Assembly: GCA_028281865.1 (NCBI GenBank)
Contig: JANQJB010000047.1
Location: 1-33,911, forward strand
Length of the DNA: 33,911 nucleotides
Source: Marinagarivorans sp.
GTDB lineage: Bacteria > Pseudomonadota > Gammaproteobacteria > Pseudomonadales > Cellvibrionaceae
Reading direction: 5' to 3'
Position numbers and translations under genes: made by a program. The notes below the pieces were generated by a model. It had not been told where the DNA came from. It saw only the letters and a program-made list of their open reading frames with translations, and ran no database searches. This document shows positions 17,701 through 28,200 of this stretch, in pieces (within the stretch, counting starts at the first letter, position 1; the number at the start of each line of letters is the position of its first letter).

Positions 17701-18799
17701 TGCGTTTTCTACGTGGAAGCTCGATGCAGGCTTATCAAGTGGCAGTAATACACTCACTGTGTCGGCTGCAGACGCGGAGTTAAATGCAAATACCAGTGCT
17801 GGAAGCGTTGAAATAATAGCGAACCCGACGCTACCCGACTTTCCCGATAGCACAAATCCCGTTCCCTACGCGGCTGATATTATTCTAGATACAACTTCAA
17901 ACCCGCCAATTAGAGCCTTTATTGCTGATTGGGATACAAATCAAATCTTAACAATGGATCTCGCAACAGGTGCGCGGAGTTTATTTTCTGATAACACCGG
18001 GCAAGGCGCCGATACCACTCTTACACAACCGTTGGGTATGGTGTTGGATGAAACCAACAATCGTTTAATTGTTTTGGGCCAGGTTGAAAATAGTGTGGTA
18101 GAAATTGATTTGACGACCAAGGCGCGCACTCTCATTTCCAACAATACTGTTCCAGATTCCAATAACATCTTTGACGATATTAACGATGCTATTTTTCACC
18201 CGGATGATTCGAATTTACTGCTGGTGGCCGACGATACTCACGGCATTATTCAAGTGAATTTGACTACTGGAGTGCGCACTACGTTTTCTACTGCTGATAT
18301 GACTCGCGGCCCTGTACCCGATACGGTTAATCCTTTTGCGGGCGCAAGAGAAATAGTTTATGACTCGTTAAATGATCGCTTAATTGTTACCGATGGGTTA
18401 TCGGGCAACGTTTATGGAGTTAATATTGATACCGGTGCCAGAACAATTATTACCAACAATGATATTGATGATCCCGCATCGGCATTCTCATCTGAAATTA
18501 GTGGTACAGCCTACGACCCTGACAACAATCGTTTACTTTATGTTTTTGCCGATTGCGACTCTTCAGTATTAGAAATGGACCTTACAACTGGCTTTAAGAC
18601 CTCAATTGCATCGGCAATTATTATTTACTCGCTAGAGTATGGCATGGCTCTAGCCACTAACGGAGCCTACGTATACGTCACTGATCGCGTGTCAAGTGCC
18701 ATAGTTGCGGTAGATGTGGAAACGGGTGGATTTGTCTATGTCTCAGTAGGGGCGCCAGCCTCTATGGATATAGCGCCTATGGATATGCTTATGCATTAA
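14771..18799 (+). CDS. Large repeat lipoprotein: nine 98-residue repeats, Ig-like domain, beta-propeller
   Basis: This is a 1,342-residue protein. The signal peptide ends in FVAAC, making Cys23 the lipidation site, followed by a Gly-rich linker. Nine tandem repeats cover about residues 38-922. Each starts near D-x-x-P-x-x-F-x-F, passes through V-T-I-x-G-I-N, A-x-I-S-I-x-G-G-x-Y-S-I-D-G-G-x-F-T, G-x-I-x-N-G-x-T-V-x-V-R-x-T-S-S, and ends T-V-T-V-G-G-x-x-A-x-F-x-V-T-T. This is a beta-sandwich pattern. A different Ig-like domain (about 923-1015, starting TVTILFPPPSS) matches the one in the preceding lipoprotein. The C-terminal part (about 1020-1342) has propeller-like blades such as NQILTMDLATGARSLF and NRLIVTDGLSG. 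The ATG at 14771 has GAGG ten bases upstream. It is likely a surface or periplasmic stalk holding a propeller head; the partner is unknown. Confidence 0.87.
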   Translation: MVRMQSTRLFVVYTLFAFFVAACGSGGGGGGSPAPSQPDTTPNSFSFPALDDVDVNAGEQTSSEITISGIDAETAISIVNGLYSKNGGEFTSANGTVQNGDRIRIRVTAPTMLGETTTATVTVGGVVANFEVSTSALDTEPGAFSFAAVTNAALNTVFESPSVTITGINTGAAISITNGQYSINDGTPTSAAGTIQNGDTVKVIVTSSDMFSTQTLTTVTVGGVEASFSVTTLAQDIEPDSFSFMATANVGLGALVASDTVTIQGLNDAAPISIVGGSYSIDGGDFASDAGTISSGQTLQLRATSSANFSTPVTATVTVGGFEASFTATTLAADEAPSDFSFAPVTGAEISTQVTSASATIEGINTAVAVSVSGGEYSIDDGAFTADAGVINSGSTVKVRLTSSANYAEETSATLTVGSANQNFSVTTRAEDTVPDAFNFAAVNEAARGAVVESATITVTGVDNSSAISIVGGEYSIGGEAFTADAGTVNLNDTVKVRLTASSDFSSAIMTTLTIGGTEATFTVTTLAQDTTPDNFAFTAQNDVARSTAISSTAVAINGINDASPISVSGGEYAINGGAFTSADGQITNGQTVTLRVSSSSDFSTAATVTATIGGVASDFVVTTLARDVDPDPFAFNAQMDVAKNTVIASNAVTIAAINDAADISIAGGEYSIDGGAYTAVAGTVTLGQMVTVRLTSADAFSTLAETTLTIGNQMAKFSVTTLAQDITPDTYSFMAVSGVAINTLTTSDTVTINGINDAADVVAAADTEYSIDGGTFTSAAGQISNGQTLQVRRTSSSSFETAVDATVTVGDGSAVAFTVTTEAEDLVPEPFMFTDAVDVALSTQTTSDAITVSGINSNASVTVTGGEYSIDNGAFTSVMGTVSNGQQIRVRGTSSASVDTTVNVELTVGGVADSFAITTPVDEDAPTVTILFPPPSSMTDLGTVTIRGTASDTLSEITSVQVNGMDVEDTSAMGQPAFSTWKLDAGLSSGSNTLTVSAADAELNANTSAGSVEIIANPTLPDFPDSTNPVPYAADIILDTTSNPPIRAFIADWDTNQILTMDLATGARSLFSDNTGQGADTTLTQPLGMVLDETNNRLIVLGQVENSVVEIDLTTKARTLISNNTVPDSNNIFDDINDAIFHPDDSNLLLVADDTHGIIQVNLTTGVRTTFSTADMTRGPVPDTVNPFAGAREIVYDSLNDRLIVTDGLSGNVYGVNIDTGARTIITNNDIDDPASAFSSEISGTAYDPDNNRLLYVFADCDSSVLEMDLTTGFKTSIASAIIIYSLEYGMALATNGAYVYVTDRVSSAIVAVDVETGGFVYVSVGAPASMDIAPMDMLMH
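14882..17536 (+). repeat. Nine tandem repeats of about 294 bp
   Basis: Repeat starts fall near 14882, 15179, 15471, 15762, 16057, 16350, 16645, 16939 and 17239, a spacing of 291-300 bases (97-100 codons). Copies share the linker ACCTTAGCGCAGGATA or variants of it. They are clearly diverged, which implies old expansion with frame kept. Confidence 0.9.
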
Positions 18800-18800
18800 A

Positions 18801-18828
18801 ATCACTAAGCCTGGCCAGGCTTGGTGAT
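18801..18828 (+). terminator. Palindrome directly after the repeat lipoprotein, possible terminator
   Basis: The core AAGCCTGGCCAGGCTT is a perfect 16-base palindrome, flanked by ATCAC and GTGAT with one T/G position between core and flank. It begins two bases after the stop codon. No T tract follows, so it may terminate inefficiently or be a binding site. Confidence 0.45.
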
Positions 18829-19268
18829 ACTGTTGTGCTTGCTTTACGATTTGGTTCTTATTTATGAGTAATTCAGTTTGTGAGTTCAAACTTTAGCAAG
18901 CACAAATTTCCCAAAAAGCAAATTTCCTCTCTAGATTATAAGACCTATTTCTGAGAAAATCCGTGCCAACGAGTGAGCACCGACGGGTAATTTGGGGCGA
19001 GAGTTTGTTAGGGCTTCACTGTTGTTTGCTGTCAAAGATAAATTCTTTCAATATTGGGTTTGAGTCCGATCTATTATCTTAAGCTATTGAAATTTATCGC
19101 TTTTCTTTTTCTGCTTTTAGGCGCTTGCTCTCTTAATTGGTTTGTGAATTAGTTTCTATCGTAGAGAAAAACCGGTAGTAGGTCCTGGTTGTTTTTTGTA
19201 CAATTTGTGCCGCTTTTTAATAGCACACCTGTATAACGGATTACTTCCTTATTTCTATAAAAATTAGT

Positions 19269-19282
19269 ATCCCATTTGGGAT
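19269..19282 (+). promoter_or_regulatory. Small hairpin over the start region of the giant exoprotein gene
   Basis: ATCCC (19269-19273) pairs with GGGAT (19278-19282) around ATTT. The 3' arm contains the only SD-like purines (GGGA) correctly spaced for the ATG at 19290, and it overlaps the ATG at 19281. Pairing would hide the ribosome binding site. Confidence 0.3.
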
Positions 19283-19289
19283 GTTGTAT

Positions 19290-22200
19290 ATGGCCAGGAT
19301 AAAACGATCAATGAGACGCATTTCATTCTCCTTTGCGCATATTTATTCCCACCTTCGTCGTTTAAATTACTTTGCCTTTCTCACAATATTGTCTTTAGCT
19401 CCGCTTTCTCTTGCTGGGCCCGAGGGAGGTGAGGTTGTTGGTGGAGAAGGGTCCATCAGTCATTCAGGGAATACGACGACCATCAACCAGGCCACTGAGC
19501 GAATGGCGATCGATTGGCAAAGCTATAATCTTGGCGCTAATGAAAGCGTTAAATATCTTCAGCCTGATGCTAGTTCCATCTCTTTAAACCGCATTCTCAG
19601 TTATTCCGGTTCGCAAATCCATGGCCGTATTGATGCTAATGGGCATGTCATCTTAGTTAATCCAAATGGTATTTATTTTGGTGAGAATGCCACCGTTAAT
19701 GCAGGTGGCCTTATTGCCAGCGGATTAGCCATCGATCCCAATGATTTTATGAACGGCGACTTCGCGTTTTCAGCGTTGGATGATACCGACGGGGTCGTCA
19801 TCAACGGCGGTTTGTTAAACGCATCCCTCGGTGGGAACATCGCGTTAATTGGCCAGCGCGTTGAGAACAGCGGCATGATTAGCGCCCAGCTCGGCTCCGT
19901 TAATTTAGCCTCCGGCAAAGAGGCCATCGTGACCTTTGATGGTGAAGGCTTGTTAGGCGTTAGGGTCACTCGAGAAGTGATGCAGAATGACTTGGGCGTT
20001 GATGCGGCAGTATTAAATTCTGGAGAAATTAGCGCTGAAGATGGGCAAATTTTAATTTCTGCGAGTGTTAGTCAAGATATTTTCTCGAATGCGGTAAATA
20101 GCGGCGGAATAAGCGACTCCAGAAGTGTCGTTGTGCATGAAGATGGCAGCTTTACGCTTGGGGCCGGCGCCGATGTTGTGAACACAGGAACCTTGGATAC
20201 TTCTGGTGAGGTCGGCGGAGAAATTGTCTTACTCGGTGAGAATGTCGCTAATAATGGCGACATTCTTGCGAATGGCGAAATCGCCTCGGGTGCGATTGAA
20301 GTGCATAGCCGCGACACTAATTTGTTGATTGGCAATGCCCGGATCAGTGCACAGAGCCGTGAGAATATTGGCGGAGATATCAAACTGCTCGGGCAAAATG
20401 TGGGCTTAATGGATAGTGCGCAGGTGAATGCATCTGGATACCGGGGCGGAGGGCAAGTCTTAGTTGGTGGGGACAAAACCGGCGCCAATCCGCTGGTTCG
20501 CAATGCCGAATTTATTTATCTATCAGCCGATTCTAAGGTTGATGCTAATGCCTTGTTTGACGGTGATGGTGGCAAGATTATTGGCTTTGCCGAGCATACT
20601 GCACGCTTTTTCGGTGGGCTGTCCGCACAGGGGGGCATTAATGGCGGTAAAGGCGGGTTTATAGAAACTTCGGGCTTGCGGGGTTTGCATATTGAAAATG
20701 CACCTTCGACTTCCGCTCCCGGAGGCGAGGCGGGGCTTTGGCTAATTGATCCCTTTGATATAACGATTAGCGGTATTGATTTCAATGATGACGATTTTAA
20801 CTCCGCTGATAATCCATTTGTTGCGAGTGCTACTGAATCGGAATTGGCTATCGGGACCATTCTTATTGCACTTAACAATAATAATAATGTTGAAGTACGT
20901 ACCGCGAACTCCAGAGCCGATAATCCCGGCGTAGCGGGTGATATTACCTTATCAGGGTCTATTCAATACACCGATTCTCACGACGTAAGTCTTACGCTAA
21001 ATGCGCACGGTTCAATATTGACTAACACTGCAAGTCCGATTGAAATTTCGTCAAGCGACGGAAAGCTTGATGTAAACCTTATTGCCAATTTTCAGCCTGA
21101 AACGGATGGCATGGGCACAGTGACTTCGGTTGGCGATATTGATGCTGCCGACTTGAATCTCAGAACTCGAGGCGGAGATGTCACCGCAACCAACAACAGT
21201 GGTGGAATTATTACCCTGGGGTCTATCTTTACTTTTGCTGCCAACAACGAAAACGGCGGAGCGGTAAATTTAACCTCAAGTGGCACAATTACGACAGGTG
21301 ATATCAATACTCGAAACGGTACTCATACGCAGGGAGATCTGAACGGCGGTTCCAGTGTAAGCAATGTGCGGGAAAATTTGCCGAATAACGCTGGTGACGT
21401 AACCCTAACGGCAACTGATGGCGATATTGTGGTGGGAAATATATTTGCCAATGGAGTAGACGGGAACGATCCATCCGATAACGCTTGTGGAAGTAACTTC
21501 TGTTTTACTGGTGGTGCTGGAGGTGACGGCGGGACAGTCATGATCACCTCGGACTCAGGGGCAGTCTCAGTCATATCGATAGATGCGTCCGGAGGTGATG
21601 GAGATGCGGCTGCAGGCGCAAATGGTGGCAACGATATTGGGCCAGCAGGCGATGCCGGCTCGGTGACTGTTACCGCAGCAACAACGATTACTCTAGGGTC
21701 CGTTGATACGCAAGGTAATGTTTCTGCGTTTGGGGGCATATTTGGCGACAATAACCCTGACAACCGAGCGTTTGTCGCGGTTAATGGTGCATCTGCACCG
21801 ATAACGTTAAGTGGCGATATCGTTTTGGCGAATGATTCTGAAATCAATGCCGCTCGACGCTTTGCTCAATCGCCTGCAGGGCCTGACTACCAGCTGGTCG
21901 AGCCTCCTGAGGATACCGATTCCGACCCTCAGCAACAGGATGAAACCTTTTCGCCAGCGGCCATTAGTATTGGTGGCGTTAATGGCACAACAGACGGAAC
22001 GGAAAATTTAATTGTTATTGGGTCGGAAATAACAATTTCCGGTAATACCGGCGATGTTGTTTCCCTTGGAGATTTAACGCTTATTACCCGGGAAACGTTA
22101 AATGATGTTGGCACGGAAACCTCTGCTCCAGGGCTTATTAATGCAAGCTCCAATTCATTTGCCGTCGGTTCTTTTAGCGCTTTTTCTACTCCTGATCCGG

Positions 22201-25200
22201 ATGTGTCAAGCGACGGAATTCCCGTTGCAAGTTTTGTGTCGGGAGATATCACTACAGGTGGTGTTATAGGCGGCGGGGCTGATGGAAGCGTTCGAATTAA
22301 TTCTGCTTCTGTATTAACGACCGGAGATATTATTACTCGTGGCCAAGATGCGGCGCCCGCATCGGATCAAGATGGCACTGATGGCGGTGTTATTGAGCTG
22401 GATGCAGCCGCAATCACTGTTGGGGAATTAAATGTCAGCGGTGGTAATGGCGATGGAACCGGTGCTGGCGGTGACGCGGGAACAATTAGTGTAATCGCGA
22501 ACTCGGCTACAACATCTTCAATAACTGTTGCTGGCGATATCAATACCGAAGGCGGGATCGGTTCAACAAATGGCACAGGCACTTCAACTACTCTCGAACT
22601 TGCGGGCAGTGGTGACGGAACGCTGATCTTGGTGCCCAGCGCTTCTGATCAAGAAACGTTTTTTACTTCCAGCTTCACAGTTTTAGGCACAGGTGACGAT
22701 GTCTTTATTGGGCCATCGTTCGGTATGGCCACAAGCTATTGGACGTTTGATTCTGCAACGACAGGCAATATCGTCGACGACCCCAATGTAATGTCTCCTA
22801 TATCCGTATCTTTTAGTGGATTTGATGATATTTCAGGCGGAGATGAAGCGGATGAATTTCGTGTTCACGACACGATTGATGTGACCCTGGAAATGAAGGG
22901 GGGCGGAGGAGAAGACGCTATTGTTGCTGGTAATCGAGCAAGTCCCAACTGGCAAATTACGGATTTATTGACGGGCAGCGGATCAGTATTTACCAATAAC
23001 GTCTTTTCTGGAATTGAGACTTTGCGGGGTTATACGGCGGCTGACGGTTCTGGGCACGTAGATGAATTCCAAATTCCTGATACAGGTGTATTTGGTGATT
23101 TAGGGATGGGGTTTGGTTCATTTGATGGGGGTGGTGGTACTACAGATAAGGTTACGGGAGGAAACCGCTCTTCTCAATGGGTGGTTAATGCAGATGGCAG
23201 CGTGAGCGTGGATGGCATTGGTGGGAGCATTACTAATGTTGAGTTGCTGGAAGGAAATGATGACACGGACACATTGACACTTCGCGCTGGGCAAACTCTT
23301 AACGGGAGCTCGTCAAGCAGTGGTGGTTTTGCTGCTGTCAATTTTGATGGTGCAGGCGGGACCAACGACGCTGTTGTCGGCGGACAACAAGCTACGGCTT
23401 GGGTAATTACTGGAGCTAATAATACCGGCACCGTGACCGGGCTCTCGGGTACTTTTACCAACGTCGAGTCACTTTCCGGTAGCAGTATTGCAGGTGCCTT
23501 GGCGTCTGATTATATCGATACGTTCCAACTTTCTGAAATAAATCAATTTGTCGGCACTATCGACGGTGGTGTTGGTGATCAAGACAAAATTATCGCCGGC
23601 GACATTAATACGACGTGGACCGTTTTGTCTGCAACACAATTTACTGTTGTAGGAGAAGGTAATGTTGGCAATGTCGATGGGCAGGTTAGCAACGTTGAAA
23701 TATTAGAAGGAAATGACAGCATAAATAATCGTGTCGACCAATTTATTCTTCTAGCGGGTTCGGAATTCAGTGGTAGTTTCAACGGCATGGCCGGTAATGA
23801 CACTGTTACAGCAGGTGCAACAGATACGGAATGGACCATCAGCGGAGTTGCCTCCGGTACCACCGATACCATGGCAGGCACGTTCTCAAATATCGAAAAC
23901 CTGCAAGGCGATGCAACGAGTGGTGTAGATATTTTTAATATAAATGCTGTTTTTTCTGGCGATATTTCTGGGCAGGCGGGTAATGATATTTTCAATATTA
24001 ATGCTGTTTTTTCCGGCGATATTTCGGGGCAAACGGGCAACGATATTTTCAATATCAATGCGGATGTCACTGGCGTCGGCGCGCTGCAAGGTGGTGCTGG
24101 CGACGACGACTTTAATATCAATATTGCGAGCCTAACGACAACCCCCAATGGTGGCGAGGGTAGCGATGACTTTTTTATCTTGGCGCCAAGTGTGGATGCG
24201 GTAATCGACGGGGGCGCCAATACTGGGGGTGCCGATCGTTTAATCGCATATAACGATACAACAAATGACACGGATTGGATTGTTAACAGTACTGTTGCTC
24301 AACTTTCTAATAAATTTTCAAACCCCTCTGCTGGACAACTCGATGCTGATATTAAAGTTGATTTTTCTAATATTGAGACTTTAGAGGGCCAGGATGGCGT
24401 CGATAACTTTCTAATTGATAATAATTTTTTGGGCACATTAATCGGGGGTGACGGGTTAAATATTTTTGACCTAAATGCCAACGTAACTGCCGTTGTAGGC
24501 GGTGAAAGTGCTGACACATTTAATGTGCAAGAAACTATTCAAGTATCGATACAAGGTGGAGGCCCGGCTGCGAACCCGGGTGGAGATATTCTCAATTTGG
24601 ATGATCCGGCGGTGAGCGTTACTTGGTTAATTACTGGAGCCGGTGCTGGCACACTTAATGGCGGTGTTGGCTTTAGCGGAATTGAAAACTTAAATGGCTC
24701 TGATGGTGGTAACGACTCCTTTAGCTTTCAATTACCTGCTAACGAGAGTTTTGGTGGCAATATCAATGCGCGCGGTGGTAACAACGATAGAGTATTGGTT
24801 TCTGCGACAGGTACCTATGTCGTATCGGCCAGCGAAGATTTAAATGGTATCGCCAATATTGAAACGATTGAAAATGATTCCGGCAATAGCGCCGGATATA
24901 TTTTGCAATTGGCTTCGAATCCCGCGCGTGCAGGAGAATTTAATGATTGGACAATCGATGGTGCAAATGCTGGCTCAATTACAGAGCGGGGAACGACGAA
25001 TTCGATAAACTTTATTGGCTTTGCAAGCATTTTTGGCAATGAAGCGAACGATGTTTTTGATGTAACGAGCGGCTCAATTACTAATGTAAGCGGAATTGTA
25101 TCTTCATCAAGCCTCGTGACGGATGAAGTTAATGAACTTGTTTTTGATCATACCCCACTTGCTGGAAATGAATGGCGACTGACCGGTGAGCATACGGGAA

Positions 25201-28200
25201 CGGTTTCTAATAGCAGTAATTTAATTAACACCTTTACCTCTATTCAGTCGCTTATGGGTTCTGGAAACGATAGCTTAACGGGCCGCGATCAGGCTAACAC
25301 TTGGACCTTATTAGGTACCGACTCGACGGTTGAGTCTGCCCAATCAGATAGCGATAAGCTGACCTTTAACGGTTTTGTATCGTTAACGGGAGGCAATGGC
25401 ATCGATGAGTTTTTAGTTAGCACCGGTATTATCAATACGCTTGTCGGTGGTGAAGGAAACGATATTTTCCGTTTGCAAGCGGGCGGATCGGCCAATTCGA
25501 TTGATGGGGGTACAAACGCGGGTGGTAACGACCAGTTGGTTGGCTTAGACACAGCTAATACCTGGTCGCTCGGCACTACCAATAGTCTTGCTAATGGCTC
25601 TGGCACTTACGTTACTAGCTTTAGCAATATAGAGCAGTTAGACGGCACTGACGTCGCTATCGATAATTTTGCTTTCAGTAACTTTCAAAATTTTATTATT
25701 AATGCCGGTACAAACGACGATGACGTTGTAAGTTATGCGGCGATAACAGGGCAAAATGTTTCGGTCACAATTGGTGGTTCAGATGGCGATAGTGGTGTTG
25801 ATCGCTATATTGGAAATCATGATGATTTTACCGGAACAGATGACGATAGCAGCCTTGAATTTATCAGCGCGACTGGTCAGACGGTAACTTGGGACATTGA
25901 AGATATCGATGCAGGAGGTTCTTTATCAGACGGTATCGATGATGGAACAATAAATAACGATATTGAATTTGTTAACTTTAATAATTTGCTTGGCTCAAAC
26001 GGCAACGATATTTTCACCTTTGATCAAACCGGTGGGAATATTACGGCGCTAACAGGTGAAATTTCCGGTGGTGCAAATAATGGTTCGGTTGGGGATCATA
26101 TCGTCGGGCCGGTAATCTTAACCAACTGGAGCGTAGCGCCGGCCTCGCCTGCGACGGAAGAGAGTTTCACTTACTTTAGTAATTTTATTGATACCACACC
26201 CCTGCCGTTTATGCCACCCGTTCTGTTTTTTGCTACGACTGAATTTAGTGGTATAGAAACCATAAGTGCTGGCCCGGGAAATGACATCTTCAATATCGGA
26301 GACGCTAGTGCGAATATCACCTTAAATGCTGGAGCGGGAGATGACGTACTAAACCTTCCCGATGCGGATATTTCAATTACGCTTGGTAACCCCGTTGGTG
26401 GTTTAACGCTAAATGAATTTGAAACTATTACCGGTAATGCTCTTAGAAACAATCAGCTAACTGTTGCCAGTTCTAACGGAACAGTAGTTCGCTGGACAAT
26501 TGACGGTGAAAATGCTGGTGAAGTACAAATCGGCATATCGGGTCCGACAACTGATTTCGTCAATTTCCAAACCTTAATTGGCGGTGACGGTGATGATATT
26601 TTCGATTTTTCTACAAGTACGGCGGGTTCGGTTGAGCGTCCTGCGACTGACAACGGATTAATTGATGGTGGTGCCGATGGCCTGAATGAAATTATTGGCC
26701 GCCCCATGAACAATCGTTGGCTTCTCGATGGTGATGGGCAACCTAATTCTGTTGTGGATATTGACTCGGGGAAAACCTATGTTGAGTCGTTTATCAATAT
26801 TCAAAAATTAACAGGTTCCTCGAATGATGATGACTTCCGATTACGCGCCAATGGGACCTTTGACGGTACTGTTGATGGAGGCCTTGGTGATAATTCTTTG
26901 CAGGTGGAAACCGCTATAAATGAAGTTACTAATTGGTTGTTGTTAGATTCAGATCCGCTCATTCTTGACAAAGTCGAGCGTGTAAGTGGCACTAGTCCCG
27001 CGACGGCATCAATCGACTTTGAAAATATTGCGCAGTTAATTGGCGGCGCGGGTGTCGATAATTTTATTTATTTGACCGATGCAATGGATACTCGTGATAT
27101 CGACGCGGATGACCCTCTACTGTCTAATACTGGAGTTGATAGCGTTGACCTTTCAAATATTATTGGGGCAGTTTCCGTTACAGCAACAGCGGGTAATGTT
27201 AGCGGTGTTGACGGTGTGGAGCGTGTTATTGGTAATGGAGCTAGTAGTACGTTAAATGGATCAACCGGGGGCACCAATACTTGGACAATTTCAGAGTTTG
27301 CAACTGCGGTTAATCATCCAAATCTTGATGGTGTTGACGATGGCCAAATTGCTTTTGGTTCTACAACTTTGGAATTTATTAATTTTGCTAACTTGGCTGG
27401 GTCAGCTGACCAGGTTGATGAATTTATTATCGCTGATACAGGTTCGGTATTGGGTGCGATTTCTGGTGGCACTCCTGCTTTAGGTACTGTTGAAGATTCC
27501 CTTGAGCTGCAAGACGATAATCAATTTTGGGAATTAACCGGTTCTAATAGCGGTTCCGTCGAGGGTAATAATTTTTCTGAAATAGAAACAATTATTAGTT
27601 CTGGCTCCGGGGACTCCTTATTTGCCAATGTCACTGAAGGAAGCGTACGCAATAATATTTGGCAGATAACAAGCTTAAATAACGGCACTGTTAGGGGCCA
27701 AGCTAGCGGAACGATAACCTTTGAAGGCATGGAAAATCTTATTGGTAATGCAGGCGATGATAGTTTTGAATTACCCGCAAGCAACGGAGTCAGCGGAAAT
27801 ATTGTAGCGACGCGAACCGGTACTGGCTTAGTCGATAGCTCAGGTGACACTCTATCGGTTAACAGTGCTCCGACTGAAGCCGTTATATGGACGATCGATA
27901 CCACGACAGGTTCGGTGACGCCGGTTGGAGGAAACTTTAGTGGTTTTGAAAATTTAGAAGGTGGCAACGGTCGGGATACCGTCAACGTTGTGAGTGATTT
28001 CTCCGGGCAAATTTCCACCGGCGCACAAGATGATACGATCACATTAAGCGCGAATATCACTGGCGGTTTGTTCGCCGGTGCGGACAACGATGCCATTAAT
28101 ATTGCCGCAAGCACCTTAACGACTAATGTTAATGGTGAAGATGGGACCGACACCATAGAAGTTACGCATAATCAAGCGTCGAATTGGTTGATCGATACGA

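Larger units (their letters stand above)
18800..19289. other. Long intergenic region upstream of the giant exoprotein gene
   Basis: These roughly 490 bases are AT-rich and hold no credible gene. They start with a near-perfect palindrome (18801-18828) and end with a small hairpin over the start region (19269-19282). TATAAC at 19232-19237 is a possible -10, but I see no good -35 at the right distance. Confidence 0.6.

Noticed and set aside
25430-26600. RTX-type calcium-binding repeats suggested by GGEGNDIF and GGDGDDIF phrases
   Set aside because: The phrases are scattered one per module rather than in tandem nonapeptide arrays, and the N-terminal TPS domain indicates two-partner rather than type I secretion.
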